Origin: Mercenaria mercenaria
Taxonomy: Eukaryota > Mollusca > Bivalvia > Venerida > Veneridae
Assembly: GCF_021730395.1 (NCBI RefSeq)
Contig: NC_069368.1
Location: 12,728,001 to 12,792,000, forward strand
Direction of reading: 5' to 3'
DNA length: 64,000 bases
A program made the position numbers and the translations under genes. Positions 22,070 to 34,500 of this stretch are shown here, one piece after another. The stretch's first letter is position 1; every line of letters begins with the position of its first letter. The notes under the pieces were generated by a model, which saw nothing but the letters and a program-made list of their open reading frames with translations, had not been told where the DNA came from and did not search any database.

Positions 22070-22205
22070 TATATCAGAGCTAGGGGTACATCGAGGGTAT
22101 TTTTCTCTGCACATATCGTCGAGGCCGGTAGGCCGAGACAGATATGTGAAGAGAAAAATAACGAGATGTACCCCTAGCTCTGATATATCCTGGTAACACA
22201 CGAGC
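22070..22205. repeat. Long hairpin with GC-rich loop
   Basis: The arms GTGTTACCAGGATATATCAG...GGGGTACATCGAGG and ...GATGTACCCCTAGC...GATATATCCTGGTAACAC are nearly perfect complements over about 40 bases. An inner pair, TTTTTCTCTGCACATATC and GATATGTGAAGAGAAAAA, encloses GAGGCCGGTAGGCCGAG. It resembles the design at 2850-2955. Probably a foldback element. Confidence 0.75.
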
Positions 22206-22684
22206 ACTACATATTATAACTGTTTTATCGCATAGTTTATCATTAAAATTTATATATCATTTTCATTTAAATTTGTTTATTATTATTTTTACTATTTTGA
22301 TTCCCTTTCTGCGCCTCGCTGACTGAAACACTAAAACTTCTGTTTTAGAAAATGTGTTCCCCAGATAAAAGTACCCAACAAATTTCTGCATTGGTTTTAA
22401 ATCTTTGCATTTCATTGGCCAGACATATTGTAAAACTTGTTGTTTTGTTTGTAAAAATAATCAAAGAAAAAGAAACATTTGAGAAATCTCAGAATTTCAT
22501 ATATTTCATGTATTTCTGAATTTGGCAATAACTATCAAGTTTTTGAAATATTCTAGTTTATTTATTCTTTTACTTTATAAATGTAGGTGTTTGTGACAAT
22601 TCTTTCTCTGTGAACTGTAAATTTGAGCTAAAATCATCTTTTCTTTGAAAGGAAAAAATTATACTCCCTTGATAGGACCTCAAT
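22206..22684. other. AT-rich spacer, no feature seen
   Basis: No exon or repeat was recognised. Confidence 0.45.
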
Positions 22685-22830
22685 AGAGAAAAAGTGTTCC
22701 GATATATATCGGAACAGTTTTACTGTGCTGATATATATCGGAACACTTTTTTCTTATGAAACTCCATAGAGATTTCCGTGTTGATATATATCGCAACAGT
22801 TTTGTAAGATATCAGCACAGTTTTGTAGTA
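22685..22830. repeat. Cluster of perfect palindromes around GATATATATC
   Basis: A 20-base perfect palindrome (GTTCCGATATATATCGGAAC) is followed about 45 bases on by TGATATATATCGGAACAC, then GTTGATATATATCGCAAC and a weaker fourth copy (GATATCAGCAC). The first two also form a larger inverted repeat ending AAAAAGTGTTCCG and CGGAACACTTTTTT. Confidence 0.75.
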
Positions 22831-23164
22831 ATAATGTGTGTTACTATGTATAACATGCTGCAAAGATCAAAGGAAAATTGCCGCACTATGCGATAAATAA
22901 CATTTGTCTAAAAATTGAAAACAGAATGTGCATTTCAAAGTTACAAAGCAAAGCATGAAAAAAAGTCACTTTTGGCAATATACTGAAAATGAATATTCAG
23001 TATAGATGGAACACAATAATCTTAAGTTCAAATAATGTTGATTACATGAATACAAGAAACCCAGTTTCCAATTAGAAAAAATATTGTTTGTCAGCACAAA
23101 GAACTCCTGAAGTTTTCACTTTACTTGTGTTTTATTGTCATTATTATTTTCAATATTATTACTG
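22831..23164. other. AT-rich spacer, no feature seen
   Basis: Nothing recognisable on either strand. Confidence 0.45.
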
Positions 23165-23280
23165 TATCTTTAATCATCCTTTATGTAATATAATAATAAT
23201 AATAACAATAATAATAATTATTATTATTATGATTATTTTTATTATTATCATTATCATTATTATAACATTAAAGTAATACT
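23165..23280. repeat. TAA/ATT microsatellite
   Basis: Imperfect trinucleotide repeats of AAT and ATT interspersed with ATC. The open frame across it is made of isoleucine codons and is not a gene. Confidence 0.85.
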
Positions 23281-23484
23281 TACTGTCATCTATATAATAT
23301 CAAAATAATAATTAATATTATTATCATTCCACACTCACTGAAGAAAAATTAATTTCTTTCAACTCCACTGCACACATCTTCATGGTCTAGTTGGGGTCCC
23401 TGCTGTGCTAATTGCCCTCTAATCAGTTACGGTTACATAATCGCTGATAAGCAGCAGATAAGATGGGAGTTGTATATTGGATTT

Positions 23485-23926
23485 GGGGGGGGGGGGGGGG
23501 GGAAGGGGGAACACTTATATAGTAGTGAATCTAGGCCTTTAATAATGGCTATCTGCATCTTGCGTTAATACCGGTAAGTTGTTTATAAGTATTTCTTTAT
23601 TTAGCTTTAGTAGCCCCTAAAAGGGGACCGGCTCCCCCATTTGAATAAATTTCGGAGTGGGCCTCACAATGATGCTACAGACCAAGTTTTATGAAGATCC
23701 ATGAAGCAGTTCTAGAAACGAAGTTGTTTCAATGTAGATCTATTTAAGCTCTAGCGGCCCCTTAAAATAGTCAAGTGCCCCCATTGTACAAATCTGGGAA
23801 AGGACATCATAATGATGCTATACACGTTTGATGAAGAGTCGATAAAGCAGTTCAGGAGAAAGAAAGTTGTTTTAGCTCTAGCAGCCCCTAAAAGGAGACA
23901 AGCACTCTCATTTGAAAAAAGAAAAG

Positions 23927-23968
<42 letters not shown>

Positions 23969-24005
23969 GGCTGACTGGCTGGCTGGCTGTCTGTCTGTCT
24001 TGCCA
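23485..24005. repeat. Poly-G, two about 170-bp units, then (CT)n and (GGCT)n
   Basis: A G tract is at about 23487-23503. Two diverged units with TAGC(C)CCTAAAAGGGGAC and CATAATGATGCTATACA-type blocks lie at about 23600-23930, like the internal units of pearl-like elements. A (CT)n run at about 23932-23964 is followed by short GGCT and GTCT repeats. Confidence 0.65.
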
Positions 24006-24174
24006 CGCCCTCTTTTCAAGTATTACGTGCAGATGCGTGTCTGTGCGAGAGATTAAAAGAAGAAATGTACAGGAGGGTAAAAGTAATACCAACGTATTTA
24101 GTGTTAAGTGTTGAAAAATCAAGACGAGTAGGAATATAAACAGTTACAAGAGATTAAAAACGGCATTCTTCACA

Positions 24175-26620
24175 TTATATCGTGCGAGAACATTTGGTCA
24201 CTCCCTGTCTGAATTTTTCCCGGGTAGAGACCTGCACAACCTCGGCTGGAAGAGAGTTCCATAGAATGATAGTAGCTGGAACGAAGAAGAATTTGTTATA
24301 ATTACAATGTGTAATGATCTGCTTGTAAGATAGGGGGGTGCGTGTGTCTTGTGAAGCGGGTAGACGGTATAACATAAGGAGACATGGGCACTGCACCCGG
24401 TCCAGAACATTAATAGCCTGGCATCTGATTTTCTGTCTTCAAGCGAACGCTATCCCAGTTAATTTACCATTCGGGAGACAATGCTGTATGTGGAGTAATC
24501 GTTTGAAACCCATTGCGTGGCCCTGCCCTTACCATTTCACTTTTATGGATGTTTTGTTTGGTATATGGACTCCAAACAGAGCTGGAGTATTCAAGTTGAG
24601 GTCTGACTAGAGTTTTGTAAGCAAACTCTTTAACGCTTGGGTTTTTAGTGGGGATGTTCCTTTTCAGGAAGTTAGGAGTTTGACTTGATTTGGAGGTGAC
24701 CTGATTAACAGGTTTATTCCAATCAAGGTCTGAGGAGATAGTGACTCCAAGATATTTTGCATCACTTTCTGTTTCATGGATTTGACCATGGAGTGAGTAT
24801 TTGGACCTAACTGGGTTTTTTAACCTGGTCATATTAATCACTGTACATTTTAGGGGTTAAACTCCACGTCCCATTTGCTCTCACAGACCTGTAACCTGTC
24901 AAGATCTTGTTAATGGATACTTTCATGAGGAGAGTTTTTGACGGTGATGTAAACAGCAGTGTCGTCACCAAATAACCGGACCTGTGAAGCTTTATTTTCA
25001 GGCAGATCATTTATGTATAGTAAAAAGAGAAGAGGGCCTAGAACTGAACCATGGGGTACTCCGGATGTTACTGGGACTTCATCAGGTTTCCTCATCAACT
25101 AAGAGTGACAGGTGCCAGCCTATCAGTAAGGATTTGACCCATTGCAAAGTGCTGCCCTGGACGCCTTGTTGGTGAAGTTGAAAGAGAAGTTTCAGGTGGC
25201 TGACCTTATTGAACGTTTTCGAGAAGTCGAACAGTAAAGTCTGTTTGGTGACCTTAGATTAGGTTTCTTGACAGATCTTCATCTAGTTCTAGGAGCTGTG
25301 TTTCGCATGACCTTTTCCCCTCAAACCGTGCTGTAAGTCATAAAGAATATTGTTGACCTGGTAGTGCTTTGAAATATTGGATGCAACAATGTGCTCTATT
25401 AGCTTACAGAAAACAAATGTCAAAGAAATCGGCCGACAGTTGGCAGGGTTACCTTTATGCCCCTTTATAACAAGAGCACCGCCTTGCGGGTGCTGACGCT
25501 CATCTGATTTTTTTGTATAATAGAAATATTGCCCTACCCATGATTTTCTAAGTCTGAAAAGGGCCATCATTCTTGCAAAAAGCAGGAAAGAGTTATGTTT
25601 CTTGAAGTACAGCGTCCGCTTATGATGGTGAAAAACTGTTGCAAGTTTTAAAGCAATAGCTTCGATAGTTTGAGAAAAGCTGACCTAAACATAAAACTTA
25701 TCCAAGAAAACTGATTTTCTAAGTCCATAAGGGGCAATAATTCTTGCAAAAAGCAGGATGGAGTTATGTTTCTTGATGTACAGGGTCAGCTTATGATGGT
25801 GAACAAGTGTTGCAAGTTTCAAAGCAATAGCTTTGATAGTTTAAAAGAAAAAGTTGACCTAAACATAAAACTTAACCAAGGAATCTATTTGCTAAGTACA
25901 AAAGGGGCCATAAATCTTGCAAAAAGCAGAATGGAGTTATGTTTCTTGCTGTACAGGGTCAGCTTATGATGGTGAACAAGTGTTGCAAGTTTCAAAGCAA
26001 TAGCTTCGATAGTAGTTTAGGAGAAAATCTGACCTAAACATAAAACTTAACCAAAAAATCTGATTTTCTAAATCCAAAAGGGGCAATAATTCTTGAAAAA
26101 AGCAGGATAGAGTTACAATTCTTGATGTACAGGGTCAGCTTATGATGGTGAACAAGTGTTGCAAGTTTCAAAGCAATAGCTTTGATAGTTTAAAAGAAAA
26201 AGTTGACCTAAACATAAAACTTAACCAAGAAATCTGATATTTTCTAAGTCCAAAAGGGGCCATAATTCTTGCAAAAAGCAGGATGGAGTTATGTATCTTG
26301 CCGTACAGGGTCAGCTATTGATGGTGAACAAGTGTTGCAAGTTTCAAAGCAATACTTTTGATAGTTTAGGAGAAAAGCTGACCTAAACATAAAACTTAAC
26401 CAGGCAACGCCGACGCCGACACCGATCAAGTGATAACAATTACTCATTTTTTTTTTCAAAAAATCAGATGAGCTAAAAAGGGGAGTGACGTTTGCTTTAG
26501 ACCAGTCAGCTGGCATGGTACCTGTGTCAAAAGTTTTTTGAAATAACCTGGTATAACTGAATAACTGTTGTGAATTATACTACATGTATATTCATGAGCT
26601 TTGTTTCTTAGTCCATAAAT
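24175..26620 (-). mobile_element. CR1/Jockey-like LINE, fragmentary, split by another element
   Basis: Minus-strand reverse-transcriptase blocks in order from high to low coordinate: MPADWSKANVTPLF (about 26475-26516), NPANCRPISLTFVFCKLIEH (about 25390-25450), [19 protein letters not shown] with INDLP and a FGDD box where FADD is usual (24930-25075), KYLGVTISSDLDWNK (about 24700-24755), LVRPQLEYSSSVW (about 24560-24610) and an end like ATIILWNSLPAEV (about 24230-24285). The frames are interrupted and no endonuclease domain was found, so this is a dead 5'-truncated copy. A pearl-like element (25471-26479) sits between the first two blocks. Confidence 0.8.
25471..26479 (+). mobile_element. Pearl-like element A with about 165-bp internal repeats
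   Basis: The 5' end is CAAGAGCACCGCCTTGCGGG then GCTCATCTGATTTTTT; the 3' end has ACGCCGACGCCGACACCGA and TTCAAAAAATCAGATGAGCT. The GCTCATCTGATTTTTT end is repeated inverted near the other end. Five to six internal units carry TCTTGCAAAAAGCAGGATGG, GGGTCAGCTTATGATGGTG and TTGACCTAAACATAAAACTT. No coding capacity. It interrupts the LINE RT at codons for NVTPL(Y/F)...GHKGNP, so it is younger than that LINE. Copies B, C and D are in HMGCR introns. Confidence 0.8.
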
Positions 26621-28195
26621 GCATGTTGTATCGTGAGTTTGAAAATGTGTTTTTATTATATCCTTACACTTGTGTAGCATTCAGCATTTTATTGAAAACA
26701 AAAATCAACACAATGTCAAGAATTTTATGTTTGGGAGAGTACCCAATTCATCTGAAATATTTTTCTTTCATACAACTTATAATCTATCAATGTTTCCTGA
26801 AATAAAACAAATAATGTTAATACTTCAATAACAATTTTTATTCGTAAAATGGCAGTTTACATTCAATATCAAATGAAAACATCAAAATATCAAAAAATAC
26901 TACATTCAAAATTATCCTTCAACATTTAGTAATGCATAAAACATTACTTCCACTAAAACTTCCATTTAACAGTTCATGGGGTAAATTTAGAAACAGGTGG
27001 CATAAAACTGTCATGGTAATTTCTTTAAAAAGCAATTATCTGTGCAGAGTAAAACTATTATTTCAATCAAAGTTAGTGAAAAAATATTGGATTTACTATA
27101 AGATACCCTTGTGTCCATTTACTGAATGGTTTGAAAGAGCCAACAGTCAAAACTATTTCCTCTGTAGAACTTCTTCTCTGAAAGAGGGCATAATTGGTAC
27201 AACTGTAAAGTCACATTGAATTCCACTGTAAATATTGTAATTCATCTGATGTTCTGAAACATTTAATAATTTAACACTCCATCCATTTAAGACTTTTACA
27301 GATATTATTTTTTTTATAAAAAAGCTTGCAATTCAATTATTTCCCATTTTCACAACTACATATTTCTACAATATATAGATGTTTAGTGATTTTTTACAGG
27401 AAACAGTTCCAGAAAAAAATCACTTGGGGGAAAAAACAATCAATGAAACAATCTCACCGCAAGTTTTACATATAAAAATCTTTTTTGTTTCTACGTAAAT
27501 AAGCATTGCCGTAATAATGTTGACTAGGCTAAGCAATACTAATACTATAACAATAATTTACCTAACTATTAGGTCAAAAGGCCTTGCACATGATTATCAC
27601 AAGCATGATTAACTATATTAATATTATTACTTCAATACTTGGGCTAGCATCAAAATGCACTACAGCCGTTCCAAAAGTAAAAATTTTTCAGATTGAACAT
27701 GTAACTTACACCCTTAACTTGTACCTTTACAAGGTATACTAATAGCTGTTGTGGGGCTTGGTATGCCAATGAGGAGGAATCTCTTACACTGCAAACAGAC
27801 AACTGTAACTATGAATAATTAATATCTTCAAGAATCTTGCTTCAGTGTAGCATCATGATATCTAAAAGATGACCTAACAAAGGTATCATATGGACAAAAC
27901 AGATGTTGCCAAAAAAAAAAAATGGAACAGCAAAATGTTTTCAAATCAAAGAAAACTTGGGGTTTTCTTTTTAACCAGTGTAATCCCTGGGCAATGTCAA
28001 AATCGTCATAAAGTACAAATCTTGGTGTCAGAGACAGTTTGACAGTAGTAACTTATTCGGAGAGCAATTAGTTAACATGAGACTTTGTCTTTTAAATGTA
28101 ATCAGTCTTCTTATTTATAGATGTGTATTATGGATTTAAAAACAAGCAAAGCAGGCTGATTTAAATGGATATAAGTTTCCTAATTAAGATGTCGA
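26480..28195. other. LINE remainder and HMGCR 3' flank
   Basis: Up to about 26620 this is LINE remainder. Above that the sequence is AT-rich without repeats and probably includes the HMGCR 3' UTR (minus strand). Open frames on the plus strand (26584-26805, 26932-27219) have no recognisable content and face the wrong way for HMGCR. Confidence 0.45.
26837..26842 (-). terminator. Candidate poly(A) signal of HMGCR
   Basis: AATAAA on the minus strand, about 1.35 kb past the HMGCR stop. Shorter 3' UTRs are possible; an ATTAAA is at about 27260-27265. No transcript evidence. Confidence 0.25.
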
Positions 28196-28553
28196 TCATG
28201 ACACATGTTTTATACAAGAGTCAATCTTCTTTATATCTTTAGAACTTCTTTGTCTTAAGCTGTTATCAGTGTCTGTAGATTTGGCACGATTAGAATCCAT
28301 CTTCTTGTTTTGTTCACTATTTCTTTCACTACATTCATTATGTTTTGGCAAGTCACTGAGATTTTGGCGAACACTGGAATTACGAACATTCTGAGACAAT
28401 GAGGAACGTAATCTCGCTATATCAGATGAGTTTTGGAAGGAATTGCTGAATGAATTATCTAGTGACGAGCGTAGAGACCCCAAATCTGAAGTACTAGAAA
28501 ACTGTCTTTGTTTGCTATCTGGCGTTGGAAATGAACCTACTGAAATACTGGAT
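28196..28553 (-). CDS. HMGCR: HMGCR last exon: AMPK site and long serine-rich tail
   Basis: It begins with the Ser of HNRS (847) and continues for 118 residues, rich in Ser, Asn, Arg and Lys, with two LRSSL repeats ([11 protein letters not shown] and [11 protein letters not shown]), ending in CIKHVS. TGA is at 28196-28198. The frame stays open and in phase from a standard TTTCAG acceptor, so I take it as coding. An alternative short last exon cannot be excluded. Confidence 0.85.
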
Positions 28554-31500
28554 CTGAAATAAAAAGCAAAATATTAGAAATATATAATGCTGAATGTTAT
28601 TTCCTACTTAAGAAACACACCTCACAAAAGGATTTGTAAACTATTCTTCATTTAAGCTTTCATGCTCTGACAGTTGTTATCCAGAAAATGCCAACAAATT
28701 ACAACATATGTATTAAGTGTTCCCTTGTTAAATTTTCATTCAGTTTTTCATGCAAATAATTCTTTGAATTAATCTGAGACAAATATGAACAACATGAACA
28801 TACATCTACAATATCAATACAGATTCCTCAAGACAAACAAAAACAAGAGCTATTGACTTCTAAGCTCAATTTGTGACTGTGACCTATGATCTACTTAACA
28901 AATTCATGCATTCTGCACATTGTCTTATCACCACCTACCAAAATGCCATGTCTGAAGTCAATACGTAAATGGTTATTAAATTATCCTCAGGATAAGTATA
29001 AGGGACAGATTTGACCTTGCTGTGATCTTGACCTTTATCTAATCACCCTTGTTTATGTGCACATTGACAACAGACTTGAACTTAATTTGTGACCCCGACT
29101 TTTGACCTACCAACCCAGCTTATATGCGCTGCACATCGTCTCATTGCCACCTACCTTTATGCCAAGTTTAAAGTCAATACATTGAATGGTTATTAAGTTA
29201 TGCTCTTGACACAAAATATCAATGACAGATTTCGCATTTAGCTCAATTTGTGTCCTTGACTTTTAACCTACTGATCCAGGTCATGTGCTCTGCACATTGT
29301 CTCCTCGCCAACTACCTCTCTGCCAATTTTGAAGTCAATACCTTGAATTGTTAATACGACAGTGAGACAGACGCATAGACAGCTGTACACACCATCATGT
29401 AACGTGTCCAATTTTCTAAAAAAAAAAGGCACTTTATAATACTAAGTTTTAATATTTTAAGAAATTTTTTTAACAAACCTATTATGTTTTAGATGACTAC
29501 GGACAAGATGTCCTGCAGCTAATGCTGACAGCAAGGATAGCTCCCCTGCTAGGACGGTACCACACACTATACGAGCCAACTGCTGGGCATTTTCACCTGG
29601 ATGATCTGTGTTCGAACCATGCACACCCAAGATCTGCAAAATTAAAATTGGACACATAAAGCAGATACCAGAGTAAGGTTGAAATTACTTCTCAGTCAAA
29701 AATGATTTTTTTAAAACATTACAAAATGATTTCCTAATTAAGAATACATGTAAGCAATTCATTCAGTATCTGGATAGATAATCGTCAAATTTACCATGTA
29801 TGTATTGGTTTTGAACAGAATCTATTAACACCTGCCAGATGATCGAATCATGTATCTATACACATGCAATATCCATGTTTAACCAACAATCTAGCTGCAT
29901 GAAACAATGAGAAAACAGACTTTAAATGTGAAAAATGATAGATTTACTGACTAAGGATGAAATCTTATACTGGACCTTTTCAAGGCTTACTTATTCCCTA
30001 AGACCAGAAAATGATGTCAGTTTCTAGCTATAAATACTTCTGTTATTTACAAATTATCATCCAGATTTTCAAGAGTACCTTGAGACAAGCTGCCTGTGGT
30101 GGCAGTATAGTACCTCCTCCTACAGTCCCCACTTCTAGAGAGGGCATCGTACACGTAATGTACAGGTCCTCGTTGTTCTCCCCTGTCGCTTCTATCAATG
30201 TTATACAGTTACAACTTGCAACTGTCTGTGCTGGATCCTGTAACAAATTGAAATTTTGTAAACATGTGACAACTGTTTTACTCATAAAAACCTGTTGCAG
30301 GTGTTCTGTATACACATATGTGATCAAAGAGACATCCTTATACAGTGGAACCTCCCTAATCCGAACCCCTCTAATCCGAAAACATTTCTAAACTGAATGA
30401 ATTATTTGGTCCCATTTTTTCTTATTTTCTTATTCAGTCTCTGTTATATAAATACCCTTGTAATCCGAAACCTCTATACTCCGAAAACCAAACAAACTTT
30501 TGTGATTTTTATATCTAATTACATTAAATTCTACCCTTCTAATCCGAACCTTAGTCAATGTTTCTGGTGTAAATCTTGCTCACTTTTGACATTTTTGAGT
30601 ATGTTTACAATTTTAACCATTACTCTTTATAAAGGAGTCAACAACAATAGGTCCCAACACTGATAATCAAAACTCATGTCAGACTTTTGCTTTGTAGATC
30701 CATGCACAGGTGTGAAGAAGCAAGTTCAAGTAGTTTGTTTGAACAAGAATTTATAAGAATAGACATATGTACAATAATACTGCCATTGTAATAGTTCCTT
30801 ATCAATTTGTTTATCCTGTTCCTTCCTCAAAACTTTTTGTGCAATTTGTTCATTTAAAGCAGCAAAATTATTCACTGAAAGTGGTACTAAATCAGATCAT
30901 TACAATAACTGGACACGAAAAATATTCTCCTTTTAGCTACGTTCTGGGAATGAAAAAGTGGTGAAAAAATGTGATATTGAGAAGTTGAATTAACATGAAA
31001 TTTACAATACACCAAAGCAATCTACATGCAGCTTATAATTTGATTGTTTTTATTAGTCTGTACACAAATAGATAAATTTACACATCATGTGTAACAAATA
31101 GCATAATGTTTCGTTCTAAATTAGAAACCTTTCTAATCCAAAAACTTCTCTAATCCCAACTTTTTTGTTCGTCCGAGCATGTTCGGATTAGACAGGTTCC
31201 ACTGTATTTCACTCTTCACCTACTTTTACAAATCCATGAATTTACTACAATTTCCTGAAAACATCTTTTTTTCCGATACCTATTGAAAAAAGTGGAACAA
31301 TCAACACAGGATGACTTTTAAATTTCGCATGAAATGAAAAAGTTCCTTCCTTTTGTAACAAATTGAGAAAAACCTGCATACCTGTCCTGTAGCAATAAAC
31401 ATTGCAGTGACAATGTTAGCCGCATGAGCATTGAACCCTCCTATACTGCCAGCCATGGCCGAGCCAATCAGATTTTTGCTGATGTTCAGATCAACCAGGG

Positions 31501-34500
31501 CTGGAACTGTAGTTTTTAGTGTGTTTTTCACAACATTGGCTGGTATAATAGCTTCACACACCACGGACTTCCCTCTTCCTTCAATCCTATATAAAATAAA
31601 CAAAACGTTTTGTTTGTACTATTTGGTTATTTAAATTTTTTGATGGTATTTCTGATCTTCATAACAGCTCTTATTTTGTTTTAACAGATCTGAGAGGTAT
31701 CACTTAAAGAATAATACACAGGCCATTTTTCAACTACATTTTTTTCATTTACTAAACAGCTGTCAATTTACGTATATATTGTTGAGAGGCAAGTGATCTG
31801 AAGACAGCCACCTTGACCCCTTCGACATGAATTCCCTTCAAGTTTCTACAACTATAATGTGAAATAACTCAACATTACCACAAAACATAAATCTAACCAA
31901 AATGTGACTCACTAAAACACATGGGAAAGTAAAATCTAGATTAAGTTTTAACATTAACACTGGCGCAGTTAAGTTAACATTACCCTTGTACATTCCATTT
32001 ATAAAATACACATAATTTGATTATATAAAGCATTGTATTTCCTTAACCTGCCATCCATTAATGAAGAATTATAAATCACTATAACTTTAAATACTAACCA
32101 GTTAATTGCTGAAGGTTTTTTATCTGTACATATATTTCCACTTAAGCTGATAATTTCAAGATCTGAGAACTCTTCTTGTAAAGAATGTAGCACCTTTTCT
32201 GTACCCTGTAAGTACATGTATACATCACAGATGCAGAATAATTGTACATATCTATTTCATGTTCAGTTCTGCATTTCCAAATGAAATCAACATTCTGATT
32301 ATGAAGTCCTTAAAACCTGACAGTGGAGAGATAATCTTGAGGCTAATGTGTCGGCATCTCAACTCAGAGATTATGGGTTCATGCCCCATTGGAGAAACAG
32401 CCATGGCACAAGTACTGATTTATCCAGGTAGCAGATTTCAGAATGATTCAAATAAGCTTTGAACTGCATTAAGATCAATTTAAAATAACTAAATACAAAC
32501 TAAAATGTGACATGTATAATGACTTCCAGTCTCCTGTCTTCAGTAAATCTGCCAAGGAGAACATTGTCATAGACAGAAGATGGAAAGTCTTCCTCTAGAT
32601 TAAGTGTTGTGCTCTCAGTTTATAGTTCACCTGTTATATCAAGCAACCAGTCACAAAGAATGCACTGATAAATCTTTAATTAAACCCCTCTGGAATTTTT
32701 TTTTTATCACATGTAATAATGATTAAAAGGTAAAGCTCATCAACTGTAACTTCTGATGACAACATATTATTGCAGGTACCTTAGACAGCATATTCATGCC
32801 CATAGCATCTCCAGTACAGGCAACAAATCGTATATACAACAGTCTTCCTGCTTGTATCACCTGCAGTCTCTGTAGGCGAGCAAACCTTTAAACAGAAAAT
32901 CAGAGCATAAGTACATGAAACTCCATACAAAAATTTGTCCTTTTGCCATAAAATATAAATTTTCAAATATCTAATATTGCCATCGATAAAGACAACAGGG
33001 TATTCCTCTTTAAGAAGACATGCAACTTAAATTAGTAACAAGAGCACCGCCTTGCGGGTGCTGACGCTCATCTGATTTTTTTTGTATAATAGAAATATTG
33101 TCCTACCCATGATTTTCTAAGTCTAAAAAGGGACATCATTCTTGCAAAAAGCAGGATAGAGTTATGTTTCTTGATGTACAGTGTCCACTTATGATTGTGA
33201 AAAACTGTTGCAAGTTTTAAAGCAACAGCTTTGATAGTTTATGAGAAAAGTTGCCTTAAACATAATACTCAACCAAGAAAATGATTTTCTAAGTCCAAAA
33301 GGGGCCATAAATCTTGCAAAAAGCAGGATGGAGTTATGTTTCTTGCTGTACAGGGTCAGCTTATGATGGTGAACAAGTGTTGCAAGTTATAAAGCAATAG
33401 CTTTGATAGTTTAGGATAAAAGCTGACCTAAACATAAAACTTAACCAAGAAAACTGATTTTCTAAGTCCAAAAGGGGCAATAATTCTTGCAAAAAGCAAG
33501 ATGGAGTTATGTTTCTTGATGTACAGGGTCTGCTTATGATGGTGAACAAGTATTCCAAGTTTCAAAGCAATAGCTTTGATAGTTTAGGAGAAAAGTTGAC
33601 CTAAACATAAAACTTAACCAAGAAATCTGATATTTTCTAAGTACAAAAGGGGCCATAAATCTTGCAAAAAGCAAGATGGAGTTATGTTTCTTGCTATACT
33701 GGGTCAGCTTATGATGGTGAACAAGTCTTCCAAGTTTCAAAGCAATAGCTTTGATAGTTTAGGAGAAAAGCTGACCTAAACATAAAACTTAACCAGGCAA
33801 CGCCGACGCAGACGCCGACGCCGACGCCGACAACCGCTCAAGTGATGACAATAACTCATCATTTTTTTTCAAAAAATCAGATGAGCTAAAAATGATCAGA
33901 TCTATAGAAATGCTAAACTTGATTCCCTATGTGTCTGACTAAACTGTCATCTAAATGTTTTTCATGAAATCATATGAATTATCAACTTCAATCTGATCTG
34001 ATCAAAGCATTTACATATAGAACTATTAATGTTACCTGCTTGTAGAGTCAAAAGTATCCTTCACTTTTTCAAAATTGTCAGGGTTCTCAAGCCATAACTT
34101 GGCTTCACTGCAATTTAAAGATTTAAACAGTTAAAAATTATGAATGACATAGGCATTGTTTACATACCTTATAAGATCTACAAAGAAAGAACATGATTGA
34201 ACCTCTTTTAGTGGTTTAGAAATTCAAATCTCATAATTCCTATGGTTGAGACAAATATAAGACAGCTTACAAATAGATCAACATATGGCTATGATCATTA
34301 GACAGGTAATACCTTAATAATCATTTATTGTAATCAATAAGACAGGTATTATCTAAATATACAAATGATTGTATAGACAGGATATACCTTAATATACAAA
34401 TTGCCGTAAGAATCATTTAAGACAGGTAGTACCTTTATATACAAATGACCATAATCATTCAGACAGGTAATACCATAAAACTCAAGAAGAAAAACATTGT

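Noticed and set aside
23088-23276. Isoleucine-rich 62-codon frame
   Set aside because: It is an ATT/AAT microsatellite.
23812-24114. 100-codon frame with a SLSLSLSL run
   Set aside because: It is a (CT)n tract within diverged repeat units; the antisense frame is equally long.
33361-33740. Repeated frames with [11 protein letters not shown]
   Set aside because: They are internal units of pearl-like elements, present in every copy and on the strand opposite the element.
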